DNA from: Keguizhuia sedimenti
Lineage (GTDB): Bacteria > Pseudomonadota > Gammaproteobacteria > Burkholderiales > Burkholderiaceae_D
Assembly (NCBI GenBank): GCA_030715135.1
Contig: JAUYVH010000003.1
Location: 330,371 to 394,370, forward strand
DNA length: 64,000 nt
Reading direction: 5' to 3'
Below the pieces are notes generated by a model. The model was not told where the DNA came from, ran no database searches, and was given only the letters and a program-made list of their open reading frames with translations. A program made the position numbers and the translations under genes. Below are positions 18,744-28,397 of the stretch, one piece after another (within the stretch, counting starts at the first letter, position 1; every line of letters begins with the position of its first letter).

Positions 18744-19939
18744 GTCCAGAGAAATGGCACCTCGCACGCAACATCCTGTGCATACGCCTGGATTATCTGG
18801 GCGATGTATTGATGTGCACCCCTGCAATTCGCGCCCTTAAGGAATCCGGCGCGGATCGCAACATTACCTTGCTCAGTTCGGCTTCCGGTGCTGCAGCCGC
18901 ACGTTTCGTTCCTGAAATCGATTCGGTCATTGAGTATGCAGCGCCATGGATGAAAAGCAGTGCTCCGCACGCGCCATCCGCCGATCTGCAGATCGTGGAA
19001 GCATTGCGCGCACGGCAGTTTGACGCCGCTGTCATTTTCACTACCTACAGCCAGAATCCGCTGCCTTCTGCGATGTTGTGTTATCTCGCCGGAATTCCCT
19101 TGCGTATGGCCTATTGTCATGAAAATCCCTATCAGCTTCTGACCGACTGGATCCGAGATCCGGAGCCGCAGGAAACAATCCGGCACGAAGTGAAGCGGCA
19201 GCTCGACCTGGCAGCCGAAGCGGGATGCACGACCGGCAACAAACGCCTATCCTTCCGGGTGCCGGAAGACGATTCACGCTGGGCGGTGCACGGGCTGCGG
19301 GAAATGGGCATAGACCAGGCAAGGCCCTGGGTCCTTCTGCATCCGGGAGCTACCGCATCATCGCGCCGCTATCCGCCTGAACTGTGGGCCGAGGTCGCTG
19401 ACGGATTGGCACAGCAACTGCGCTGCCCCCTGTTGTTCACTGGCGGAAAAGATGAAATTGCGCTGGTTGAACATATACGGCGCAGCATGCGCTGCAAGTC
19501 GCATTCGCTGGCAGGAATGCTGGATCTAGGGAAAATAGGCGCGATGATCTCTCAAGCGCCGGTCATGATATCAGGCAATACCGGACCAGCGCACATCGCC
19601 GCTGCGGTGGGTACACCGATCGTCGATCTGTACGCCTTAACCAACCCCCAGCATACGCCGTGGAACGTACCGAGCCGGGTCCTGTACCACGACGTTCCAT
19701 GCCGCAACTGTTACAAGAGCATCTGTCCTCTGGGGGAAAATGTCTGCCTTACGCAGATTGATCCATTCCATGTGATTGCGGCAGCGATCGATCTGCTTGA
19801 TGCGAACCGACCACGATCTGCCGCAATCGGGCCCGAAAATCCTATCGTGCATGAACCGCTCCAGGCTACATCCGTTAATCCTCCTGCTGCAAATCCATTG
19901 CCGATCTGCTCATGGCCAGATTCCGTCGTCGGCCTGTGA
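18740..19939 (+). CDS. Glycosyltransferase family 9 (heptosyltransferase-like)
   Basis: 399 residues, GT-B. ILCIRLDYLGDVLMCTPAIR is the acceptor-side start, and ARPWVLLHPGATASSRRYPP with ISGNTGPAHIAAAVGTPIVD is the ADP-heptose-binding half. A Cys-rich segment (CRNCYKSICPLGENVC) parallels that of the GT9 at 2788-3963. The last 45 residues are low in conservation. The 4-base overlap with the phosphatase gene implies translational coupling. It likely adds heptose to a surface glycan. Confidence 0.86.
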   Translation: MSPEKWHLARNILCIRLDYLGDVLMCTPAIRALKESGADRNITLLSSASGAAAARFVPEIDSVIEYAAPWMKSSAPHAPSADLQIVEALRARQFDAAVIFTTYSQNPLPSAMLCYLAGIPLRMAYCHENPYQLLTDWIRDPEPQETIRHEVKRQLDLAAEAGCTTGNKRLSFRVPEDDSRWAVHGLREMGIDQARPWVLLHPGATASSRRYPPELWAEVADGLAQQLRCPLLFTGGKDEIALVEHIRRSMRCKSHSLAGMLDLGKIGAMISQAPVMISGNTGPAHIAAAVGTPIVDLYALTNPQHTPWNVPSRVLYHDVPCRNCYKSICPLGENVCLTQIDPFHVIAAAIDLLDANRPRSAAIGPENPIVHEPLQATSVNPPAANPLPICSWPDSVVGL

Positions 19940-20114
19940 ACTTTCGGAAGTGATTTGCGCTCGCATGGAACCGGGGTCCTTAGCAATCCGGTAGTGTAAT
20001 AAGGAATTTGAACCGGGCCTTTGCTTTATCGGTTGCGCGAAATATTATTGAATGAGTGGCCGGATACTGCCATGTGCGGAATGCCGGAAACAAACCTTAA
20101 CGCGGAAGGCAATC

Positions 20115-20636
20115 ATGTCTGCACAGGAATCGGGCAACACCGGCAGTGAAGAAGTCATTGCTCTATTGACACAAGACCACCGCAAAGTGATGGAATTGTT
20201 TGATCAATTCCATCGCATCCGAAAAGGCCACGACAGCAACGGCAAGCAAATGCTGGCAGAGATTGTCTGCACGGAACTGGTCATTCATGCACAAGTGGAA
20301 CGCGAAATATTGTATCCGGCCCTGCGCCGCGCTCTTGATGAACCGGAATTGCTGGATGAAGCGGAAGTGGAACATCGCATGGCGCATCAATTGATCAGCG
20401 AACTCGAATTCATGGATGCCGAAGACGAGATGTATGATGCCGAACTTGCTGTGTTATGCAATTACGTGAAACTTCATATCCACGAGGAAGAAAGCCGGAT
20501 TTTCCCTAAGATAAGGGAGGCGTTGCTGGACGATTCACTCGTTCAGGCACTGAAAAGCCGGCGCGCGCAATTGCGCAATGAATTCGGAATGCCGGATGAG
20601 TATGAAGAAGGCGTTGAGCCGGCCGCTGCCCCTTGA
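20115..20636 (+). CDS. Hemerythrin-like HHE protein
   Basis: 173 residues from the ATG at 20115, preceded by GGAAGG. An upstream frame of 21 codons starting at 20052 is less likely. It is a four-helix HHE fold with iron-ligand candidates in LTQDHRKVMELFDQFHRI, HAQVEREILYPAL, EVEHRMAHQLISEL and KLHIHEEESRIFPKI. Such proteins bind a di-iron centre and oxygen or nitric oxide, or act in redox stress. The product is cytosolic. It is not tightly linked to either neighbour. Confidence 0.88.
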   Translation: MSAQESGNTGSEEVIALLTQDHRKVMELFDQFHRIRKGHDSNGKQMLAEIVCTELVIHAQVEREILYPALRRALDEPELLDEAEVEHRMAHQLISELEFMDAEDEMYDAELAVLCNYVKLHIHEEESRIFPKIREALLDDSLVQALKSRRAQLRNEFGMPDEYEEGVEPAAAP

Positions 20637-20883
20637 GAAGCGTTAAATCCTTCCGCACAAATCACCGTTATCATCGCGACCGGTCCGAAATGCATTGCGT
20701 TCCCGCCTTACACATTAAGCGTTATATGCCAGGCACTTCTGCCGCGCTCCTTTTCACTTGCTCCTGCAATAATGAATCGATGCGATGCGGGCACGGTTCT
20801 GCCCGCCCCTTCTTCCGCGAAGAATATTTTCTGGAACTGTTTTAAAAAATGACGGCAGCAAGCCACACCGAAACTTGAAAATA

Positions 20884-20911
20884 AAAAGGCTGCAGCAGGC
20901 TGCAGCCTTTT
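20884..20911 (-). terminator. Rho-independent terminator of the GT-flavoprotein gene
   Basis: The arms AAAAGGCTGCAGC (20884-20896) and GCTGCAGCCTTTT (20899-20911) are perfectly complementary. A run of five T follows on the minus strand. It lies 21 bases beyond the stop of the minus-strand gene at 20932. The plus strand also ends in four T, so the hemerythrin transcript could use it as well. Confidence 0.82.
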
Positions 20912-20931
20912 CAAGTTAATACCAAAACTAT

Positions 20932-23580
20932 TTATTCCGCTGCGATGCTTTTTGCCTGTTGCAGGTGCATGGCCTTGACCGTTTCGGCAGCCTTCTTCCC
21001 CGCCAGGAAGGCATGGTCGGAATTGTAATATTCCCACTCGCTGTAACGACCCGACAAGACGATATCGTATTGCGCCAGCCATGCCTTGACCGTCTCTACG
21101 TTCCTGGCGCGCTCATGGTCATACACGACATACGCATACGGCATGTCGACCAGATTCGAGGTGATGATCTTGTCGTCCGGCCGCAGCAATCCTACCTTGA
21201 TCAGGTCGGAAACACAGCGGTCAACCAGCTTCTGCCCATCGACCGGCAACGGCTTCCATGGCGAGTAGGAAATCTCGCAGGTGAGTCCGAAGCCGCCCGG
21301 CGGATTGCACTCCGGGCTGGCATTGCCTTGCACGAAGATGCGGTGGAAGATCGAATCCTCCGGATAATAAATCCAGTGCTTGTCGGTGATGTCTTCGCGC
21401 CCGACGCCGATGTTGACGCAACGGATCGAGATATGCTTCAAGCCGTTTGCCGCTTCCTTGATTTCTGCCGGCACTTCGTCGCCGATCAGCTTGATCAGTT
21501 CCGGCAAGGGCATGGTGCTGATCAGGCTGTCGTACCGGAAGCGGCGCCCGTCGGCAAGCGCGACAATTTTTTCACTTGGCGAAAGCTTGACCAGATCGGC
21601 ATTCATTTCCAGCTCGCCTTTTATATGAGGAACGAAGCCTTCCACCAGTGCCTGGAAACCGCCTTTGAGCGGATAACCGAAACGCGCATTCGGACCCTGC
21701 GGCTTGGCAACAGGCTCGAGCGCGCCGTCGATGATTTCCTCGAGATCCGGCAGCGGCACCCGTCCGCCCAGCCAGGAGGTCTCCATCTCCGTCAGCGGCA
21801 CCGTCCACAGCTTCCTGTTGTACGGGATCGCGAAATGCTTGGCGATGCCTTTACCCCATACCTTGTAAATGAATTCCTCGAAATTGCGCGGTGCGGCGGT
21901 TCGGGCTGAACCATCCGCCATCGTCTGCGCATTCTTCGGAACGATCTCGGTACCATCCGCACAGCAGTCGGTGTTCTCGCAAACTTCGGCATCTTTCACA
22001 TCCGGAGCCTGCAGCTTGGCGCCGGCCTGCTTGAGATCTCCAAAACGTGCTTCCATTGCGCCGACAATACATTCCTTGATCACCTCCGGAGGCAGGCCGT
22101 ACAACGCACCCTGGAACGGGTAGCGGGTGTGCACGCCCTTGCTGTATACCCATGCTTCGCGGTTCTGCCAATGCACATTGTCGCCCAGCAGAATCTGATA
22201 CAGCTTGAGCACATAGGGATCGTTCGAAAACATGATATGGCCAGCGTAATCGAAAGTGAATCCCTTATCCTCGATCGAGCGGCACCATCCGCCCACGGTA
22301 GAATTTTTGTCGATGACCATCACATTTTCGTCGAGATGGTACGCCGCGCTCAGGCCGGTCGGACCGGCCCCGACAATCAAGGTACTGATGTGTGGAATGG
22401 TTGCCGTTCGCAGAGGATTTACGCTGGCAACTGTTTCGGCAGTATCGTGCGTTTCCGGCTTCACCGTATCTGGCACAGGCTTCCGCTGCCGGCGCGATTC
22501 TTCCATCAGCTCGTGCATCCGCAGTGCAGTCGCGTCCCAAGAGGTCGATGCGACGACGGCGCGCATTTTTTCGATGCGCTGCGACCACTGCTCTGCGTTC
22601 TCCGAAAGTGCCCGTTCGCAGGCAGCCACGAATTCCTGCGCATCGTTAGCGATATGGACAATCCCGCTATAGACATCCACCACGTCGGTAACAGGCGTGC
22701 TGACGATCGGAAGTTCCGCCGCCATGTACTCCAGTGTTTTGGTGGGACTGATGAATCGCGTCGATTCATTCAGCGCGAACGGCAAGAGGCAAACGTCCCA
22801 GCCGGCGAGGAATTCTGGCAATGCCTGATACGGCTGCTGGCCGAAATAATGAATATTTGGACGTTGCGGCAGCGATGCAGGATCGATTTTTACAACCGGG
22901 CCGACCAGGACGAGCTGCCATTCAGGCCTGGCATCTGCGAGTTGCGCGAGCAATCCGGTATCGAGCCGCTCATCGATCACCCCGTAAAACCCGAGACGTG
23001 GTGCAGGAATATTGCGCTGGCCTGCAAAAGACGTGGACCGGTCAAGCGCCTTTGAAAAATGCCTGACGTCTACGCTGCTTGAAAAGCAATGTGCATTTGC
23101 ATGGCGATCCCGCTTTGCACGATACAGGCTCGGCCCTCCGGTGAATACGATGTCCGCGACTTTCAATAACGCGCTTTCACGCTGCAACAGCTGTTTCGGA
23201 GCATTTTTGAACGCAGCAAGTTCGTCCATGCAGTCATATACCACGAGGCTCGGCTGCAATTCCTGCAGCAACGGCAATGCCATCGGTGTATAAAACCACA
23301 CGATATGCTCGGAATGGTCAAGGGCCAGCTGACGCAAGAGCTTGCGCAACTGAGGCAGCTGGTCGTCATGGAATCCTGGCATGGCAACAGAGGTATGAGG
23401 CCGGCATACCGTGACATTAGGAAGCGGGGTCGATGTCTCCCAGCGGCTTTCTTTTTCGTCGAAGACCGGTTCCTCTACAAAAATAACGGGATAGTATTCA
23501 GCCAAGCGAGACAGCAGATGCTGCGGGCGCTGAAATACGAAATCCCAGCGCAAATGCGAAAAAACAATAATTGCTGGCAT
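20932..23580 (-). CDS. Glycosyltransferase fused to FAD-dependent amine-oxidase/UDP-galactopyranose-mutase-like domain
   Basis: 882 residues in one frame with two enzymes. Residues 1-370 are a GT-B glycosyltransferase: HLRWDFVFQRPQHLLSRLAE, YTPMALPLL, VYDCMDELAAFK and a donor half ending with TKTLEYMAAELPIVSTPVTD. After a linker of about 40 residues comes a flavoprotein starting TLIVGAGPTGLSAAYHL and DKNSTVGGWCRS. It continues with FDYAGHIMFS and ends RYSEWEYYNSDHAFLAGKKA. The second half belongs to the NAD(P)-binding Rossmann/protoporphyrinogen-oxidase-like group found in polysaccharide loci. A role in converting and then transferring a sugar is inference. It is monocistronic with its own terminator. 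Confidence 0.85.
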   Translation of the reverse strand: MPAIIVFSHLRWDFVFQRPQHLLSRLAEYYPVIFVEEPVFDEKESRWETSTPLPNVTVCRPHTSVAMPGFHDDQLPQLRKLLRQLALDHSEHIVWFYTPMALPLLQELQPSLVVYDCMDELAAFKNAPKQLLQRESALLKVADIVFTGGPSLYRAKRDRHANAHCFSSSVDVRHFSKALDRSTSFAGQRNIPAPRLGFYGVIDERLDTGLLAQLADARPEWQLVLVGPVVKIDPASLPQRPNIHYFGQQPYQALPEFLAGWDVCLLPFALNESTRFISPTKTLEYMAAELPIVSTPVTDVVDVYSGIVHIANDAQEFVAACERALSENAEQWSQRIEKMRAVVASTSWDATALRMHELMEESRRQRKPVPDTVKPETHDTAETVASVNPLRTATIPHISTLIVGAGPTGLSAAYHLDENVMVIDKNSTVGGWCRSIEDKGFTFDYAGHIMFSNDPYVLKLYQILLGDNVHWQNREAWVYSKGVHTRYPFQGALYGLPPEVIKECIVGAMEARFGDLKQAGAKLQAPDVKDAEVCENTDCCADGTEIVPKNAQTMADGSARTAAPRNFEEFIYKVWGKGIAKHFAIPYNRKLWTVPLTEMETSWLGGRVPLPDLEEIIDGALEPVAKPQGPNARFGYPLKGGFQALVEGFVPHIKGELEMNADLVKLSPSEKIVALADGRRFRYDSLISTMPLPELIKLIGDEVPAEIKEAANGLKHISIRCVNIGVGREDITDKHWIYYPEDSIFHRIFVQGNASPECNPPGGFGLTCEISYSPWKPLPVDGQKLVDRCVSDLIKVGLLRPDDKIITSNLVDMPYAYVVYDHERARNVETVKAWLAQYDIVLSGRYSEWEYYNSDHAFLAGKKAAETVKAMHLQQAKSIAAE

Positions 23581-24577
23581 ACATTCTCCTTACCGTAAGA
23601 CGATTTTCAATGACTGGATTCCTCGCCGGCCGCAACTCGCGCACTGCAACGGATGCATACCGCGCTCACCGTACCGGCTGTTGATTCACATGTCCCCTTC
23701 CGAGTCGAATTTCCTGTCCTGCCGTATTCGAAGTTAATGAACTCCGGGAACGGGTGCCTCGGCATCTTTACCGGCTCCCGATCCTTAACACTCTCATATG
23801 CCAGCTTTTGCAATTGATCGGCCGATTTCTCCAGGCTTGGATTTCAACGATCTCTCCATCCAAGGGCACAGCATGCTTTCTCAGTACATAAAATCGCGCT
23901 GGTGGCAAAACCCCGATCACTTTCATTCACTTGATTTCAGAGCAGGACTTCGACGCAATGCATTATTGCGATATGACTGCCGATGCGGAAGCAGAGGAAC
24001 ATCGCTCCCACAATAAGGCAAAAGATATGCCCATTGAATATTTGACTGAGATTTAACCATCCTCAGGCACAAGATTCGCCGGAGTAAGAATTACAGCGAA
24101 GCGTAAAAACTACATTTCATACGCCAAACATTTGCAATCTGTTTCGAAACCGCTGGCTTCTTTATCTTTATTCGCAATCCTATGCATTCGTATTATTGTG
24201 CGTGGGCGCTCGCCCGACAGCATTGAAATATCGCAAAGACCCTCAAGTCATGGTAAAACAAAATTATCTATTGCCATGGTTCTGCTTGCAGGCAGTAAAG
24301 CATGATGGATATCGAAGAAATATTTTTCGCCATAGCATGTTTACGCCTTTCCGGTATGAATTCTGCTTCACATTTTTTAATGAGGGAAATTCCGCATTTC
24401 TTCGATGGGATCAGCGTCTTTACGAATCGATTTGCTCTGCATGACTTTCGTCACAAGCTCTTCACGGCCAATATGAATAAAGTCCATGGGCAGTGAAGTG
24501 CCGAAAAGAGAATGCAGAAACAACTCGTTCAACGCATTCATGCGCTAACCAGGATTGATAAAAATGAGCTGTGATAG
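23581..24577. other. Long intergenic region, about 1 kb
   Basis: No gene is recognised. The best short candidate is a minus-strand frame from the ATG at 23765 to 23607 (52 residues, starting MPRHPFPEFINFEYGRTGNS, with a CIRC motif). It has a GGGAG site and ends 26 bases before the fusion gene, so it may be a small leader gene, but there is no family match. The rest, 23820-24577, is AT-richer and shows only short frames. It must contain the promoters for the fusion gene and the histidine kinase. Confidence 0.35.
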
Positions 24578-26173
24578 ATGACCAGTAATACAAGCGCGTA
24601 TCAATTATTGATCGATCGTTCTTCAGACGCGGTTCTGCGTATCGGCACGGACCGCCGCTATTGCTATGCAAACTATGCCGCGACGGTTCTGCTCGGAGCC
24701 GAGGCCGGCACATTGATCGGCAAGCCGGTTTCCGACATTCCCCTATCCGGCGAATTGCTGCCGACATGGGAACACGCGGTCCAGTCTGCCTTTGCCAGCG
24801 GCGAGCCGCAATCGATCGAATTCTTTTCCAGTGCAGGACAACGCGCCTTGCACCTTCACGCAAGCGTTCTTCCGGAAGCCAACGATCAGGGCGAAACGGT
24901 TTCTGCCTTGAGCATCATCCACGACCTGAGCAAGAGGGAGCGCATGGAGAAGGAGCATGAAGACCTGCTGATGCGCGAACGTTCCGCCCGTATTCAGGCC
25001 GAGACAGCTGCGCGCGCGCGCGACGAGTTCCTTGCCATTGTTTCGCATGAACTGCGTGCTCCGCTGAACGGAATTCAGACCTGGGCACATGTTCTTGAAA
25101 CCCGGCTCAAGGATGCCGCCTCATCCGCCATCGCACAGCGCGCCATCGCCGGCATTAAAACCGGCATATCTCAGCAAGTGCGCCTGATTGACGACTTGCT
25201 CGATGTTACGCGCATGATGAGCGGCAAACTGCGCTTGATCAAGCATCCGTTTATATTGCTGCCTGTCGTTCAAGCCGCCGTCCAAAGCGTCGCTGATGCC
25301 GCATCCGCCAAGCAGATCCGTATCGAATGCGATTTCCGTCTCGACGCGGAAAAGATCGACGGTGATGCCGATCGCATCCAGCAAGCCTTGTGGAATCTCT
25401 TGAGCAACGCCGTCAAATTTACTCCACAGGGTGGCCTGGTGACCGTGGAGGCAACTCGCAATGATTCGCACGCCATCATTTCTGTCAGGGATAACGGCAT
25501 CGGCATTTCCAGAGACTTTTTACCTCATCTGTTCGATCGCTTCAGCCAGGAGGACACTTCCAGCACACGGCGGCATAACGGTCTTGGGCTCGGTTTATTC
25601 CTTGTCAGGCACCTTATCGAGATGCATGGCGGCCATATCAGAGCGGATAGTCCGGGAGAGCGGCAAGGTGCAAGTTTTTCCATTGAGCTCCCCTTGCGCT
25701 CGCGTCGCCAACAGTCGATCTCAGCGCTTCAGGCGGAAGTTGGAGAAGATGTAGGCCGCTTGCCAACCCTACAGGGATTGAGAATCCTTCTGGTCGACGA
25801 TCAGGAAGAGGCAAGAGAATCGCTCAGCATGGTGTTGGCAGCGTCTGGTGCCAATGTTTATACCGCCGCAAGCTCGGGAGAAATATTCGAATGGTTGAAT
25901 TCGATTCCGACGGAGCAGTTCCCGAATGTGATTATTTCGGACATCGCCATGCCGATTGAAGACGGCTATACGGTATTGCGCAAACTGCGCACATGGAAAG
26001 GCAATAAGGAAGAGCCGCCGCTGCAGCGGGTGCCTGCACTTGCCTTGACTGCATTTTCCCAGCGAGAGGACCGGATCCGCGCCTTGACCGCGGGGTTTCA
26101 GATGCATGTCGCAAAGCCGGTGGCTCCGGAAGAACTGATCGTGGTGATTGCAATGATGGCTGCCTCACGCTAG
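24578..26173 (+). CDS. Hybrid histidine kinase (PAS-HisKA-HATPase-receiver), soluble
   Basis: 531 residues with no membrane segment. A PAS domain lies at about residues 8-118 (RSSDAVLRIGTDRRYCYANY). The dimerisation/phosphoacceptor domain has the H box FLAIVSHELRAPLNG with His157. The ATPase domain has the N box LWNLLSNAVKF, then VRDNGIGIS and GLGLGLFLVRHL. A receiver at 400-525 has Asp455 in IISDIAMP and Lys in VAKPV. The layout suits a cytosolic sensor that passes phosphate through its own receiver. It is convergent with the sigma-54 response regulator at 26317, but partnership is unproven. Confidence 0.88.
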   Translation: MTSNTSAYQLLIDRSSDAVLRIGTDRRYCYANYAATVLLGAEAGTLIGKPVSDIPLSGELLPTWEHAVQSAFASGEPQSIEFFSSAGQRALHLHASVLPEANDQGETVSALSIIHDLSKRERMEKEHEDLLMRERSARIQAETAARARDEFLAIVSHELRAPLNGIQTWAHVLETRLKDAASSAIAQRAIAGIKTGISQQVRLIDDLLDVTRMMSGKLRLIKHPFILLPVVQAAVQSVADAASAKQIRIECDFRLDAEKIDGDADRIQQALWNLLSNAVKFTPQGGLVTVEATRNDSHAIISVRDNGIGISRDFLPHLFDRFSQEDTSSTRRHNGLGLGLFLVRHLIEMHGGHIRADSPGERQGASFSIELPLRSRRQQSISALQAEVGEDVGRLPTLQGLRILLVDDQEEARESLSMVLAASGANVYTAASSGEIFEWLNSIPTEQFPNVIISDIAMPIEDGYTVLRKLRTWKGNKEEPPLQRVPALALTAFSQREDRIRALTAGFQMHVAKPVAPEELIVVIAMMAASR

Positions 26174-26316
26174 CGGAAACCCTTGCCCGCTATTCGAATT
26201 GCAGCCGGCTGATAAGCAGTCCGGGCTTCAACGCCAGCCTTGCATCATGGCGCAGGAGATGAATAGAGGAATATGCGATTTTCCGGCCGTCCTGTTTTGA
26301 AGATCTCCGGCCGCCT

Positions 26317-27735
26317 CTATCCATACATGTTGCGGTTGCCGGCAGATGCGTCATTGTCGACCTCCGGCGGGAAATGCGTTTCCTCTTCTTCATCGCCAGC
26401 GTTCTCCCCGTATTCCTCAAGCCGGTTATAGAGCGTCTTGAGGCTGATTCCGAGTATGTCGGCAGCACGCTTTTTTACGCCTCCGCAGGATTCCAGCGTA
26501 GCGAAAATTAGTTGACGGTCTACGTCGGCCAGCGATGTCCCTACCGAAACGGATAAGGTGGTCTTTGCCGAATCTTGCGAACTGAATACCGGCGTCAGCG
26601 AGCACGCATCGATGACTTCATCCGACAGAATGAATGCGCGCTGCATGTAATTTTTCAGCTCGCGCACGTTGCCGGGCCAGTGGTAGGCATTGAGGTTCTT
26701 CAAAGCCTCGGGCGCAAGAACCTTGGCACTTCGATTGGCTGCATTCAGCTCACTCAGGAAATGCTGGGCCAGGAGTTCCACATCACTGCCCCGTTCGCGC
26801 AACGCAGGGATCTTGAGAGGAAATACGTTCAGGCGGTGGTATAGATCCAGCCTGAGTTTTCCTTCACGGACCGCTTCTTCCGGATTGCGATTCGTTGCCG
26901 CAACGATGCGCACATCCGTGTCCAGTTCCTGGTGGCCACCGATACGCATGAAAGTGCCGCTTTCCAGCACGCGCAGCAGCTTGACCTGCAACTCAACCGG
27001 CATTTCGGTGATTTCATCCAGGAAAAGCGTGCCTGCGTTTGCGCGTTCAAAATATCCCTTATGCTGACGGTCCGCGCCGGTGAAGCTCCCGCGTTCATGA
27101 CCGAAAATTTCGCTTTCAATCAGATGCGGAGAGATAGCGCCGCAGTTGACAGGCAGGAAGGGCTGTTTCTGGCGCAGGCTGAGTTCATGAATAGTCTGTG
27201 CAGCCAATTCCTTTCCGGTTCCGCTCTCGCCAAGCAAGAGCACGCTTGCTTCTGTGGGTGCAACGCGTGTGACATGGTCGTAGAGTGTCTGCATGGCAGG
27301 CGAAACGCCGAGCATGTTTCCAAAACGTCCCAAGCGCGTCAACTCGGTGCGAAATACATCGATTTCACTGTGTGCCTGGCTGTTGCGTGGAACGCGTGAA
27401 AGCAATGCCTTGAGCCGCCGGATATTGACCGGCTTGGTCAGGTAATCCGCAGCCCCCAGACGCAGTGCTTCAATTGCGCTTTCAATGCTGGCATGGCCGG
27501 TAATCAATACAACCTGCGTACCGGACCCGTGGCCTATGCTGGTTACCAGATCGATGCCGTTTCCGTCCGGGAGCTGCAAATCGACCAGAATAATATCCGG
27601 TCGGCGGTCCGCAAATTGAGCTTGTGCTTCCTGCACGCTCCCTGCCGATGAAACTTCAAACCCTTCGATGGCAATTAGCTCAACGAGCGCTTCGCGTGTA
27701 TTCAGGTCGTCTTCTACAATAAGTGCATGTGGCAT
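26317..27735 (-). CDS. Sigma-54-dependent response regulator, NtrC type
   Basis: 472 residues. The receiver domain (1-115) has Asp52 in ILVDLQLPDGNG. The AAA+ domain has Walker A GESGTGKE (169-176), the sigma-54 contact loop GSFTGA (216-221; Ser for the usual Ala), Walker B TLFLDEIT and the arginine-finger region. A Fis-type helix-turn-helix (KKRAADILGISLKTLYNRLE) is followed by an acidic tail of about 35 residues. Phosphorylation would trigger hexamer formation and ATP-driven opening of sigma-54 promoters. No cognate kinase gene is co-transcribed. It is closely similar in its AAA+ core to the activator at 29470. Confidence 0.92.
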   Translation of the reverse strand: MPHALIVEDDLNTREALVELIAIEGFEVSSAGSVQEAQAQFADRRPDIILVDLQLPDGNGIDLVTSIGHGSGTQVVLITGHASIESAIEALRLGAADYLTKPVNIRRLKALLSRVPRNSQAHSEIDVFRTELTRLGRFGNMLGVSPAMQTLYDHVTRVAPTEASVLLLGESGTGKELAAQTIHELSLRQKQPFLPVNCGAISPHLIESEIFGHERGSFTGADRQHKGYFERANAGTLFLDEITEMPVELQVKLLRVLESGTFMRIGGHQELDTDVRIVAATNRNPEEAVREGKLRLDLYHRLNVFPLKIPALRERGSDVELLAQHFLSELNAANRSAKVLAPEALKNLNAYHWPGNVRELKNYMQRAFILSDEVIDACSLTPVFSSQDSAKTTLSVSVGTSLADVDRQLIFATLESCGGVKKRAADILGISLKTLYNRLEEYGENAGDEEEETHFPPEVDNDASAGNRNMYG

Positions 27736-28397
27736 AAGATGTCAGGAACAATTCCTAGGCTGAAACCGGTAGCGAAATTTCAGTCATGCAAGCATGCCTG
27801 AACAAGCGTATCGAATTGTTCACGATACGAGAACTTCCTCATCTAAAACAGTGTGCAAATAGGCCTTGCGAACTGCGATTGCAGACTTCGGCAGGGAATG
27901 CGTACCACACTCTGCCATCTGAATGCGCTACTACTGTCCTCACAAACGTCGGCGCTTGCAATCACGTTTCACTCTTCGTGTTGTCGTATTGCATGAAGTA
28001 CTTTCTTATGCGAACGACTTGGCAGTGCCTGCATAGCTGAGCAATGCACCGGAGACGCATCCGGATCCGCAGCCATCAATGAGGAGTTCTATGTATCTGA
28101 TTATGCCTAAGGCAATTAGATTCCGGACTCGGCATGAGATGAGTCAAGCGAATGACCTTCTCCGCCTGATCACGATGCTTTAATTAAAGCGATGGGAGGA
28201 AATGGTCGGCAGGAACACGCCTTTACTCCCGATGCAGCTCCGCTTCATAAAAAACCCACAGGCGCTGGACCCTTTTGCAAAACGGAGCACATCAAGATAT
28301 TTGCGCATGACCTGCCTTTGAGCTGAAAAGCTCAAATGTTTCTGCCAACATAAACGATTCGGCAAGACGCGGCCCGCTGCGCGAACCGCTCCTTCTC
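27736..28397. other. Intergenic region, about 660 bases
   Basis: It separates the start of the NtrC-type gene from the end of the Gly/Ser/Thr-rich lipoprotein gene. Short frames on both strands have no family resemblance. No terminator with a clear U-tract was found. Confidence 0.35.
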
